Source: Daedaleopsis sinensis (lineage: Eukaryota; Basidiomycota; Agaricomycetes; Polyporales; Polyporaceae). From it: a DNA stretch of 64,000 nucleotides. Of the stretch, positions 54,077-64,000 are shown one piece after another. Position 1 is the first letter of the stretch, and every line of letters starts with the position of its first letter. A program made the position numbers and the translations under genes. The notes under the pieces were generated by a model that ran no database searches, was not told the DNA's origin, and was given only the letters and a program-made list of their open reading frames with translations. Location of the stretch: the NCBI GenBank assembly GCA_033807695.1, contig CM066302.1:1798001-1862000 (forward strand), read 5' to 3'.

Positions 54077-55201
54077 CTGTTGCATCTACTGCACTGTCCT
54101 AGCTACAGTATACGCCCCTAGTACAGTGTGTACACCCAAAATGCACTTCCAAACATACGGAATATGCATATCAAGACATATAGAGTTTCATCTTCAGGAT
54201 TTCGCACTCTTCACGCGGTTTGCAAGACATAGTCTACCAGCTTGGGCATTTAACGATATTGATATTGACAATCAGTACCCAGTACTCATTCATGCGGATT
54301 GATGCTATAATCCTCTCCGCTATTACTATTACCCCATCTGATAGCCTGTACCTCCAGCTAGACGGCGATGCGCATGAAAACGTCCTAGAGGAATGGGTTC
54401 GAAGAGGCAGAAAGGGTTTGGACTTGACTCACGGCAAGCACCCTCCACTACGAAATATCCACAAGGCCGTCCTCTGAGAGCTCCATCCCATTCCTGATCA
54501 GGGGTCGTCGTGGTCTCCTGAGCCAGCCTGAGCCGAGCCCCATGGTCCACGCGCACAGGAGACGTGACGGGGGTTGGTGCCTCCCTGTTGAGCTCATCGA
54601 GAAGCTAGATAAGCTCTGTGCGTCGAAGATCTGGAGGGGCAAGGAATAGCGTCAATGTGAGGCATACTGATACGAGCCAGTACGAACCTCATGATATGGC
54701 AGCATGTGAACCATAGTTTGAGTGACTGACATTGTCGAGTCGGTACTTTGTCGAGTCGTGCTTGCAGTTGATGAAAGAGAAGGTCGGGGGCGGTGGCAGC
54801 GCGTCGTCTCGCACGGTGTGGGCAGAATGGCACGTGGGATAGTCTAGAAAGGGATTGGGGACGTTACAGTTCGTCCTCGGGGTCGCCATGAACGTTGTAA
54901 TAGTGGCGGGTTGAGTCGGGACGTATCCAAGAACATGAGGATTTTGACGGCGTTGACGAGAGCGATACGTTGCCGCTGAAGTCGTCAAAGCCAACGACAA
55001 CCCTCGGGCATTGCAGACGAGCTGTGAAAGAGTAGAGCATGGCATGTAACAGTTAGACACAGTTGCATGAAGTCGAAAGACGAAGTAGAAGTCACCGGTA
55101 AATGCTTGGGCGCTATACGTATACCTTCCTACAAAGATGTAAAACCATATATGGGCACACCCTACAGGATACAGGTGCGTTGACTAGCAGACGTTGAAAG
55201 A

Positions 55202-55246
55202 CCTCCCTCCCCCGTTCAGTAGGTCCTCATCGTCTGCCTAGGGGAG
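55202..55246 (+). repeat. Dispersed short repeat, copy 3
   Basis: CCTCCCTCCCCCGTTCAGTA, GGTCCTCATCGTCTGCCTAG, then GGGAG. It matches copy 2 except for small substitutions and a three-base gap. GAAAGA at 55196-55201 and 55247-55252 flanks it directly on both sides. GACCT/AGGTC can pair inside. Confidence 0.6.
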
Positions 55247-55539
55247 GAAAGAACACAGACACCTGCGCGCGCGACTTGTCGGCAGGTATGTACGCGAGTC
55301 GCGACGTGAGCGCGTGACCTATTGGCATTGCTCGGGGTCCGTTCGGACACCGAAAGGACTCGGAACACCGCTGCCGGGTGAGTTCAGCCGGGCACCGGGG
55401 GTCGTTGGCCAATCGCGTGCCTGGCATTTCGGGCGTCTTGGAGCGCGTCATGAAGTTATTAAGGTGTGGACGCGCTCGTGATTTACAGTTTGAACATAAC
55501 GGCGTACCCCGGATTGCTCTCCTGCTCTTCGTTGCTGCC

Positions 55540-57581
55540 ATGATCCTCCGCTGTACACGAGCAACACGCGCAACACACGCCCGGTTCCTGCGCCCTCTCC
55601 ATTCTACCGCGTTACGAGGGCGAGAGCGATTTGACCCAAGCAATGTGGAACGCGCAACCGACGAGGTCGACGTTTGCATCGTCGGGGGAGGTCCCGCTGG
55701 TCTCAGCGCTGCTATCCGTCTGAAGCAGCTCGAACAGGAGAAGGGTCGCGAAATACGCGTGGTTGTTCTCGAGAAGGGTGCCGAAGTTGGTGAGTACAGT
55801 GTGTACTATCGTCAACATAGCGACTTACGAGCCTGTAGGGTCGCATATTCTCTCGGGAGCCGTGCTTGAGCCGCGGGCTCTCGACGAGCTCCTCCCAGAC
55901 TGGAAGAATCGTGACGGGCACCCGCTGACGCAGCCAACCACATCGGTGACTATGCGCTTCTTCACCGAGAACACCTCTTTCCGTATCCCCCAGCCCCCTC
56001 AAATGGGCAAGATGGGCACCTATGTCATCTCCCTTTCTCAGGTCACGGCTTGGTTAGGCAGCATCGCCGAAGAGATGGGTGTTGAGGTCTACCCAGGGTT
56101 TGCAGGCGCAGGGCTCGTCTATGGCGAAGACGGTCGCAGCGTTCTTGGTGTCCGCACCAACGAAGTTGGTCTCGACCGTCAGGGGCGCATGAAAGACTCA
56201 TTCGAACCCGGGATGGAGTTCCGTGCTCGTGTGACCCTTCTTGCCGAGGGCGCGCACGGTTCCCTCTCCAAAGAAGCAATCAGGCGCTTCAAGCTCCGTG
56301 AAGGTCGAGATCCCCAAACCTACGGACTTGGACTCAAGGAGGTTTGGCGCGTAGACCCTAGCAAACACCAACCCGGAAAGGTTGTACATAACATGGGATG
56401 GCCACTGGACTTTCAGACGTACGGTGGTGGCTGGACATACCATATGGCCGACGGTATGGTGAGCCTCGGGATAGTCATAGGTCTGGACTACTCGAATCCC
56501 TACCTCAGTCCATACAGAGAGCTTCAGGTGCGTTAAATAGTGCACTCTGCGTTTCAACGCTGACCCTTATCCAGCGCATGAAACACCATCCGTATTACCG
56601 CGACCTCCTGTCGGGCAATTCAACGCGAATAGCATATGGCGCACGCGTGTTGAACGAAGGCGGCCTCCAGTCCGTGCCTCAGCTCAACTTCCCTGGAGGC
56701 GCACTCATCGGTTGTTCGGCTGGATTCGTGAACGTGCCTAAGATCAAGGGCACACATAACGCGATGAAGAGCGGTATGCTCGCCGCCGAGGCAGCCTACG
56801 ATGCGCTCGCATCCGAGTCGTCGGAGGAATCTGCAGATTTGAGCGCGTACGAAGAGTCGTTCAAGAAGAGCTGGATATACGAGGACCTGCACGAAGTACG
56901 CAACGTGCGTCCGTCGTTCAACACCGGGCTTGGGCTCTGGGGCGGAGTCGCGTACTCGGGCCTAGACACCCTCTTCCTTCGTGGCCGCACCCCGTGGACC
57001 TTCCGAAACAAGGAGGGAAAGAGCGACGCAGCGCACACCAAGCGGGCCAGCGAGTGCGAGCCCATTAACTACCCTCCATTCCAACCTCCTTTGTCGACCG
57101 ACCTCCTCACGAGCGTTACGCTCACCGGTACGAACCACGCGGAAGATCAACCAGTGCATCTGTGCGTTCGCCGATACCTCGCGCAGGGTGAAGACGTCGG
57201 CACGGAGGGAAGCGAGCCCGAGAACGGTTTGCAGACGGAGCGCTGGACGGAGGATGCGGACGTCAGGAGGGAGCATGTGAAGACGAACATCGAGGAGTAT
57301 GCCGGGCTGCTCGGCCGGGGGTGTCCTGCGCAGGTCTACGAATACGTCGAGGACGAGGCGGCGGACAAGGCGAGCGAACCGGAACAGGCGGGCTGGCAAG
57401 GGAAGAAGCTGGTGATCAACTCGCAGAATTGCATCCACTGCAAGTTCTGCGACGTGAAGGTGCCGACACAGGATATTACCTGGACGGTGCCGGAAGGGGG
57501 AGGAGGCCCGAAGTACAGTGAGTGTCTTGCTCAGTCTGAAAGGGCTTCCAACGCTCATACTCCTGTGCAGCTGTCACATAG
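55540..57581 (+). CDS. CIR2: Electron transfer flavoprotein-ubiquinone oxidoreductase
   Basis: About 625 residues after splicing. The start (55540, MILRCTRATRATHARFLRPL) gives an Arg-rich mitochondrial presequence. The FAD site is VDVCIVGGGPAGLSAAIRLK. Conserved blocks include SHILSGAVLEPRALDELLPD, SQVTAWLGSIAEEMGVEVYP, YGLGLKEVWRVDPSKHQPGK, YGGGWTYHMADGMVSLGIVI, GGALIGCSAGFVNVPKIKGT and HNAMKSGMLAAEAAYDAL. The 4Fe-4S ligands are in GCPAQVYEY and INSQNCIHCKFCDVKVPTQD. The last exon is tiny: an intron (GTGAGT..TGCAG) splits GGGGPKY|TVT*, stop 57579-57581. It passes electrons from ETF (fatty-acid and amino-acid oxidation) to ubiquinone at the inner mitochondrial membrane. Confidence 0.95.
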
Positions 57582-58248
57582 ATACTTTTTGCCTATGCCA
57601 GGTTATCCATCTTGAGTCCTGAGTTGGGTACCAACAAGCTCGCCTACCTCCGCGTAGGTCACTGACAGCTTGCACACGGTGAGTACAGTACTAGTGTTTC
57701 ACCTGTAACAGAGGTACAGCATACATGCACTATACGCGGTGCTGCTTGAGGTACTATACAGCACTCTCAGTTTTCGGTCCGTGTACGAGACACGGTCTTG
57801 AATACGAACGTATACGGCAGTGGGTTGACTATGTAATTGACGGAGCGACACTTGCAAGAAACACATACGTCTGCATCAAATTGATCATCAACGTTATCAA
57901 CGTTATGAAAGTACTCTCAGACATACAGGAACTACTGCCCTGCTTCGGACTTCCTGCTCTCACTTCGGTGCGTTCACTTCTCCTACATAGTACCAGCTGT
58001 GAGACTGGTTACGAAATGACGTACTCGTGGGTAAGTCTTACTGAATCACGTAATCTGTAGCGTGCTGTATCGCTGTCCCAACGCTGTCCTCATCATGTTG
58101 CGCTCTTGCCACGACCGTACGCGTGAACATTTGAAGGCCTTGTCGGTATCTCACTGCATCGCTCACTGACAGTACGTGCCTTGCCTCACTCGTTTCGATT
58201 TATCGTGGCTGATCTAGATGCAAGCGTTGTCTAATTGCCAGGGTCAGC
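57582..58248. other. Intergenic region
   Basis: 667 bp between CIR2 and the first F-box gene. It is AT-richer than the genes, with open but uninformative frames. No RNA gene or repeat recognised. Confidence 0.5.
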
Positions 58249-59627
58249 ATGCTGTGCGATCTGCCATCCGAGCTCGTTCATATCGTCCTGGAGAACCTGT
58301 ACAGGGATGTTGCCACGCTGCGAGCACTCTCGTTAACATGCCGTGTCCTGTTGCCGATCACGCGCGAGCTCCTCTTCGCTGTCGTCCGCTACGATGCTGT
58401 TCGAGAGGAATGCGTGCGACCATACCTCCATTGCATCCTCGAGCTCAGGTTCAGGCCCGTCAACAGTCGAGATGTGGCCTCGTATCGTACTCCTATCGAC
58501 GAGGTCCTGTGGGATCTCGACCCACAGCTCTTTCCTAGATTGACCGCCATCACCCTACTTGGTATCCAGTTCTGGGATGTGATGGGCATGCCGCCTAGTG
58601 CCTTCCGCAAGCTCTCCCAACTGCCATCCGTCACGGAGCTGACTCTCAGCGGGATGTCCTTCTTCGATCTTCAGCACATCCAGGCGTTTATATGTGCCCT
58701 GCCGAAGCTCAAGACACTCAATATCCATCGGATCACCTACGGGGATCCATCGCTAGCACGACGTCTCGCTTTCCCTCTTATGCGCGAAGGAGTGAACATG
58801 ACACTTTCCTCTGGACTCTCGCGGCTGGCATTCTCTCCGGATATGACAACACGAGCGACGTCGGAGGTGGCAGAGTGGCTCGGAAAGAGCCAGGCGGCTG
58901 CGACTCTCGAGACGCTCATCGTCCCGTTTTCTACAAGATCACCCCATTATGTCGTCTCGCGTTTCGGGCCGAGCGTGAGGCATTTGTCGATGCCTGTGCA
59001 TGGCCTAGAAAGTAAGCCTTCCCGAATCCTGGGTCTCCATCCCGGTATTGCCAAGCAGCACTCCCACTGACACACATCCGCCCACAACAGATATGACGGA
59101 TAACGGGCAGTTTGACGGCTATACAAACCTGCGCACTCTCACGGTCTTCATGGACTCCTTCAACATGTCTCCTGGACCGTGGTACATGCTCGTGCCCTTC
59201 CTCGAGCGCGGGCCCCCCTCGCGGATGATCCAGAAACTGACGATCGACGTGCGCATAGAGTTCCCAACGGACTTGAGCGCCGCCGTCGATTGGGCGGTTT
59301 TGGATCGGATCAACGATATGTTAGAAGACACGAAGTTTGACGCATTGCGAGACCTCGAGTTCATCGTGCAGCTGAAGGAGGAGCTGGGGTGGGATCCGCA
59401 AGAAGAGGCCGAGGCACTTCTCGCCAGGGTCGAGGACCGACTGTACAATATGGTTGGTCCCGAAAAGAGGGTGGTCACGAGGTATTGGAGGGTGGACGAG
59501 GTGCGTGCGCGCTTGCTGTACTCTCTCCGGGGAGCCTCCGCTTCCTGCCTTCTATCACTACGATAAATTGATCTTTGTCCGACAGTTCTACGATACAATC
59601 ATCAGCATGAAGCGCGGAGTACTCTGA
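58249..59627 (+). CDS. F-box protein, copy A
   Basis: A three-exon gene of about 430 residues. The F-box is at the very N-terminus (MLCDLPSELVHIVLENLYRD, VATLRALSLTCRVLLP). The rest is a leucine-rich-like alternation of strands and helices (VTELTLSGMSFFDLQHIQAF, ICALPKLKTLNIHRITYG, FGPSVRHLSMPVHGLE). After an intron ending CAACAG it continues with YTNLRTLTVFMDSFNMSPG and LDRINDMLEDTKFDALRDLE. A last short exon (FYDTIISMKRGVL*) ends at 59625-59627. F-box proteins recruit targets to SCF ubiquitin ligases; the target is unknown. Paralogous to the next gene. Confidence 0.8.
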
Positions 59628-60193
59628 CGCACTGGCTGGTGGTATTCTGGTGGTGCGGCAAGCTTACGTCACGGCTCATATGCATCACGTACAGGGAAGC
59701 CCGGGGCAACGCCGAGAATAGAGTCCGAGGCCAGCATGCCAGCCTAGGTGACTTCGAGTGGCGCTCAGGCAGTACGACATGATAGAGTCTGACAGCTCTC
59801 ACTCGCCTCGAGTCGGCTAGGCGGATAAGGACCGGGTCAGGGTTCCGACAGCAGACAGAAAAGCCTAAGGGTGCATGTCTCCCCGCTCATGGCACGGTTC
59901 TCGCTCTTCTTCGCGAAGCTATCTCTGGATTGACGCTCTGGGTGTTGGCTCCGCCCAGAGCCTGGTCATCTCCGTTGGAAGAGGTCAGTGTGGGTTCCGC
60001 ATTGCTTCTAGTTGTCAGTGCTGTCATCACTGACCACATGTGCAGAGCTGCTTCGGCCCTGAGATCGTCGGACTTTATTGCAGACTGCTGGCCTATATAA
60101 ATGGTCCGGCGAGATGTTGCCATCGCGCCTACCTCTACACCTCCACATCTACGTACCTCCACCTCCATAGTAGAAAGCCAGCAGAACACAAAG
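59628..60193. other. Intergenic region with TATA box at its end
   Basis: 566 bp between the two F-box genes. The TATA element at 60094-60101 precedes copy B. Nothing else noted. Confidence 0.5.
60094..60101 (+). promoter_or_regulatory. TATA box of F-box copy B
   Basis: TATATAAA, 93 bp upstream of the ATG at 60194. It overlaps the upstream in-frame ATG at 60101, which argues that 60101 is not the real start. Confidence 0.6.
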
Positions 60194-61480
60194 ATGGCCG
60201 ACTCGAAGCATTTGCCATTCGAGCTCCTTGACCACATCGTCTCGTTCCTTCCCAACGACGTCCGCTCCCTTAGCAACCTCTCGCGCTCATGCCATGTTCT
60301 GGACGTCATCTCCAAACCACATCTATTCTCCGTCCTCGACTTCCGCCGTCTCAGCTGCACCGACCTGACAGCATTCCGCCGCTTCGTCAAGGAGCTACAT
60401 ATCACTTGGCAGCTGGACATGCTCAACGGGCCCGAGAACGAGCTCCTCGAGCGACTCCTCATTCCGTATCTCTCCCCTGACATCACACCGCGCCTGCAGA
60501 GCCTCGTGCTCCGAGGCATCAGCTCACGAGGTACCGAATTTCTGAGCACCCAAGGAGAAGCGCTCGGCTCCTTCACATCTCTCACTAGTCTCACGCTTTG
60601 GGAAACCCATCATCCCCGATTCCGAGATGTTCAGGAGCTCATCTGCGCGCTACCGCATCTCAAGACACTCCGCGTGCACACTGTGTCGTGGAATCAAGAC
60701 CCTACGTATGTCAGCGAGCCACCAGTGGTTAATCCAGACATCGACCCTGCGGTCTCGGGGATCATCGACGGTCTTCAGAGACCGAAGCTGGACGTGTTAC
60801 GCGTTTCACCGACGTTCCCTGAGAAGACTCTGGTCCTGCTGCGCTGGCTCGCGGCGACGCCTTCGCAGGATTCTCTGAAGACTCTCGACATCCCCTACGC
60901 CGCTCACCAGGCATCAGCTATCGTCCCGCTCTTCGGACCATCCGTGGCATCCTTGGTGACTCCCGTACGCTTGCTCCAAGGTATGCGCCCACCCCTTTAG
61001 GAACTATTTCGCGCAAAACTGACCCGGTTCGTTACAGCTTCCTCCGTGGAACGGTACACCGCTCTCACCTCCCTCACACTCCTGATGCACAAGTACCAGC
61101 CGACCACAGCCAACTGGAAGTCGCTTCCTATCGTTCTGTCTTCCCTGCCATCACGCGCTCTTCTTCGAACGCTCATTCTCCATGTGGAACTCAAACGGCT
61201 GTGGTCAGACTCGGAGCAGGAGCTATCCGAGGGCGTCATAGACGCAGAGGCGCTTCGAGAAGCAGATCGCGTGCTGTTTGCTCAGCCTGCAGAGGGCAGC
61301 CGGAGCGATCCCGAGTCTAATACTGGCCTTACTTTCGCCGCACTGCAAGAGGTGAGGTTCGCTGTGCGGCCTCCTTTCTGTCCAAGCGAAGGAAGGCGGG
61401 TTGCGTTTGAGGAAATCGTAGGGAGGCTCATGTCCCATACATGCACGCGGGGACTTCTCGAAGTCACATTTGAGGTTTAG
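60194..61480 (+). CDS. F-box protein, copy B
   Basis: A two-exon gene of about 410 residues. Start MADSKHLPFELLDHIVSFLP at 60194 (chosen over 60101 because of the TATA box). The F-box continues NDVRSLSNLSRSCHVLDV. The body shares several blocks with copy A: LTSLTLWETHHPRFRDVQEL, ICALPHLKTLRVHTVSW, SLKTLDIPYAAHQASAIVPL, FGPSVASLVTPVRLLQ. One short intron near 60980-61037 separates the C-terminal part (YTALTSLTLLMHKYQPTTAN ..HTCTRGLLEVTFEV*). Probable SCF substrate receptor with unknown target. Confidence 0.82.
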
Positions 61481-61834
61481 GGATATCGTTGAGGCAAGTA
61501 ATCGTTGGAATACAACAATCAACATGGGCATGTGCCGTGCTGACAATGTCGTATGCATGCTAACAGATGCGAACATGGCATTGGTAGAGAATTCGAGCAC
61601 AGGAGGTTTCGGACTATTTTCTTGGGCCTTTTAGATGTATGCAGCTATTTAGTACGACGCGAATGAACCATGTCCTAGTTGTGTCAATCGCAGGCGTTCA
61701 GTATGCCTGCCATAAATGTGATGTATGTCCCGGAAGATCGGACCGAGGACCGAAGCGCGACTAGGAGTCCATGCGGCTCCATTGCAGCTTGACTTACAAC
61801 CACGACGACCACTCCAATCTTCAGAACCCTAAGC
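61481..61834. other. Intergenic region
   Basis: 354 bp between F-box copy B and URC4. No feature recognised. Confidence 0.5.
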
Positions 61835-63516
61835 ATGAATCCTCTTGCGCTAAGCTCTCCATCGCAGACAGCCGCGTACTTGCGTACCCTCCCCGCTATC
61901 CGCGAGCGATGTGGTCGCGTCCACGCTCTCGCGAAGGAGGGCAGACTCGAGTATTTCGAGTACCATCCCGAGAAGGAGGGGGACGCGGCGGCGTTCTGCG
62001 TCAACATAATGAAGGTATGTTCTCCGTCGTTGCACTCAGCTGCGCTAGTTTCATATCAGCATTTCCAGCGTGATTTCGGGACCAACTTCGCATCGGTGAG
62101 CTCTCTGACCAGCTGACTAAGCGTGCGCCCACTCATCACGGCCTCGACCTGCAGATTCCTCCTCACGGGCGATGGAGACACCTCGACGCGGGGATATCCA
62201 GGGTGGAGCCTCTCATCGAGAAGTGGAAGGCTTCGCCGAACCCTCCCGATGTAAAGGAAACCGCGAGGCGACTCATCGATCTCTTCCTCGTGTCTGTCCT
62301 GCTTGATGCAGGTGCGGGAAACGCGTGGTCGTTCAAGGAGGAGGCATCGGGGCAGAGCTTCTCCAGGTCTGAGGGCCTAGGCGTTGCTAGCATCATCATG
62401 TTTGAGCAGGGCTTCTTCTCAGCCGACAGCAGTAATCCGTATCAAGTTGATGGTAGGTCCACATCACCATGGATGACAGGCTCATCTGTTGTTTGCGGTA
62501 TGTTGACGAGCGGCACAGCGGAAGGACTCTCTAGGATTACAGCGCAGAAGGTTGCTTCTGCCATGCAGGTATCCGCCTCGAATCCAATGGTAGGCATCGA
62601 CGGGCGATCGTCCCTCTTGATCAACCTCAGCAAGGCCCTCAAGGCCAGTTCACAGTTCTTCGGTACGGCAGCCCGCCCTGGCCACATCATCGGTACGTCT
62701 CTTCTCCTATTTCAAACAGTCAAGCTCCAGACTGACCGACACGTAGATTTTCTTGACACCGAGTCTATCACGGAAAACAGCTCGAAATCGGTGCACATCT
62801 TCGCTCTCTGGGCAGCGCTGATCGATGGACTCGCTCCGATCTGGCCTGCGACTCGCACGAGCCTCGGTGGCACATCCCTCGGAGACGTCTGGCCATGCGA
62901 CGCGCTCAAGAAGAGCATCGATGCGGGGGCGTACCAAGAGGGCGACGAGCTTGTGCCCTTCCACAAACTCACCGGTTGGATTACATACAGCCTTGTTGAA
63001 CCTATCCAGAAGATCCTCGGTTGGAAGATTGAAGGCATCGAGTTCATGACCGGTCTACCTGAGTACCGAAACGGTGAGATCTGCATCCTAGACGGCGTAT
63101 TCATGATGCACTTACCGTCGTATACTACAGGCGGATTGCTGCTAGATCTGGGTGTGCTCTCTTTGCGCCCCGGCGCGCTCGACGCTTCTCTATATCCCGA
63201 CCCTAGCTCTGGAATTCCCAAGCTGCTTCCTTCGCACCCCGCCATCATCGAATGGAGGGCGATGACCGTCATCGAGCTGTACGTCGCCGTTTACCTGGTT
63301 CAGAGGTGTGTTTCATATTGACCATTGCTTCCGATGTACAGCGATCGGATTGCCAACGAAATCCGCAAGCAGCTCGGCCTCAGTGCAGAGCAACTCACTC
63401 TCGCTCAAGTGCTGGAGAGCGCGACCTGGAAGGGAGGACGCGAGATCGCAAAGCAGAAGAGGCCGGCAACCGGCGGACCACCAATTGAGATCGAGAGCGA
63501 TGGGACGGTATTCTGA
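61835..63516 (+). CDS. URC4: DUF1688 protein, uracil catabolism protein Urc4
   Basis: A multi-exon gene of about 440 residues. Start MNPLALSSPSQTAAYLRTLP. Conserved DUF1688 blocks are AIRERCGRVHALAKEGRLEY, RDFGTNFAS|IPPHGRWRHLDAG (over an intron), TARRLIDLFLVSVLLDAGAG, NAWSFKEEASGQSFSRSEGL, FGTAARPGHIIDFLDTESI, PFHKLTGWITYSLVEPIQKI and IEGIEFMTGLPEYRNGGLLL. It ends PPIEIESDGTVF* at 63514-63516. In yeasts such as Lachancea kluyveri, Urc4 is required for uracil use as a nitrogen source by the URC pathway; its chemistry is not settled. Four short introns are canonical. No other URC gene is visible here. Confidence 0.92.
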
Positions 63517-63773
63517 GGCGCGAGCGATGTCGATGATGCCACCTTTTGTCAACTTTGTAACACTACGCCGATGCAGCAGGTACCCAAGGATGCCATTCTA
63601 TTCATGCGCGCTCGAGAGGCCGTGAGATTACCAATGAGACGTCCAACCACTTTCGCTCGAAATACCCGCTGGATGCTACATTGTTGAGTACTTATGACCC
63701 TCGTTCAAATCTCGGTCGTGATAATACATCAAAATGTCGTGAATAAGTCTCAGACACACCGTGAGTAGGCAAT

Positions 63774-64000
63774 TTACCCGCTCCAAACAGCCTGTAACAG
63801 CCAGTGAGAAAGCAGCACACCGACAACAGTGGTAATACACTTACAGGGCCGGGCTGGGTGTAGTTGGCGGGGATGGGGTACTGCAAGCGCGACCGTCAAT
63901 CAATGTATTCTAGTCATATTCAAAGCCAAAGGGTGACTTACGTTGATGTTGATGAGAATGCCAGGTTCCTGTAGATCGATAGACGTAAGTTAGCAACGTT
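63774..64000 (-). CDS. AA9-type lytic polysaccharide monooxygenase, 3' exons only
   Basis: Three small exons at the edge of the window read EPGILININ (63942-63968), YPIPANYTQPGP (63845-63880) and AVWSG* (63774-63791), joined by two GT-AG introns of about 53 and 61 nt. The pattern [D/E]PGIL.NI..P...Y..PGPAVWSG is the typical C-terminal strand and end of AA9 copper monooxygenases that cleave cellulose. The catalytic N-terminal His and the rest lie outside the window, so the assignment rests on about 26 residues. Confidence 0.62.

Larger units (their letters stand above)
53785..55539. other. Long divergent intergenic region
   Basis: About 1.75 kb between the MFS start (minus) and the ETF-QO start (plus). 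It holds a cluster of ACGCGT hexamers (54019-54076) and a dispersed-repeat copy (55202-55246). Short coding-like pieces occur on the minus strand near 54690-55060 (for example NPFLDYPTCHSAHTVRDDAL) but lack family resemblance and a clear exon structure, so I do not call a gene. Confidence 0.5.

Noticed and set aside
54690..55060. Minus-strand coding-like stretch (FMATPRTNCNVPNPFLD region)
   Set aside because: No recognisable family, no convincing exon continuation; left as intergenic.
1..64000. CRISPR arrays, bacterial operons, complete transposons
   Set aside because: No regularly spaced direct repeats with unique spacers, no transposase or reverse transcriptase motifs; gene structure is clearly eukaryotic.

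Overview
This 64 kb window is nuclear DNA from a filamentous basidiomycete, most likely an agaricomycete and plausibly a wood decayer. The evidence is dense genes on both strands, many short introns (mostly about 50-70 nt, GT-AG) and GC-rich codon use. The gene content agrees: HET-domain proteins, F-box proteins, a fused MYND/pRiA4b-ORF3 family, a histidine acid phosphatase, and the 3' end of an AA9-type polysaccharide monooxygenase at the right edge. Exon joins were made by eye from splice signals, reading frame and family conservation, so internal boundaries are less certain than gene identities.

Layout. 1-9.2 kb: the start of an unknown minus-strand gene running off the left edge, a Bud4/anillin-like PH protein, mitochondrial ATP synthase subunit b (ATP4) and a divergent aldo-keto reductase. 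9.2-19.1 kb: a Drs2-type P4-ATPase flanked on both sides by paralogous HET-domain genes. 19.1-22.7 kb: a decayed U1A/U2B''-like RRM gene, an Hsp31/DJ-1-like gene with a GC-AG intron, a 34-bp minisatellite and an intron-containing tRNA-Pro. 22.9-32.3 kb: a tiny Cys-rich protein, an F-box/Sec10 recyclin, a small unknown protein, a possible Ecm11-like protein, a hotdog thioesterase and a METTL16-type RNA m6A methyltransferase. 32.7-38 kb: a divergent pair of Ser/Pro-rich single-pass membrane proteins and an unknown coiled-coil protein.

38.2-45 kb: two tandem pRiA4b-ORF3 + MYND genes and a membrane-anchored histidine acid phosphatase. 45.5-51 kb: CTP-dependent diacylglycerol kinase (DGK1), the ubiquitin-conjugating enzyme RAD6, a non-coding stretch with decayed ORFs, and histidinol phosphatase (HIS2). 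51.1-57.6 kb: an SLC45/sucrose-type MFS transporter and ETF-ubiquinone oxidoreductase (CIR2). 58.2-64 kb: two paralogous F-box genes, the uracil-catabolism gene URC4 (DUF1688) and the AA9 fragment.

Most genes are independent housekeeping or accessory units, as expected for a fungal chromosome. The parts most worth a second look are the HET-flippase-HET arrangement, the tandem pRiA4b/MYND genes, the small Cys-rich gene, a short dispersed repeat present in three intergenic regions, and several unusual splice structures.
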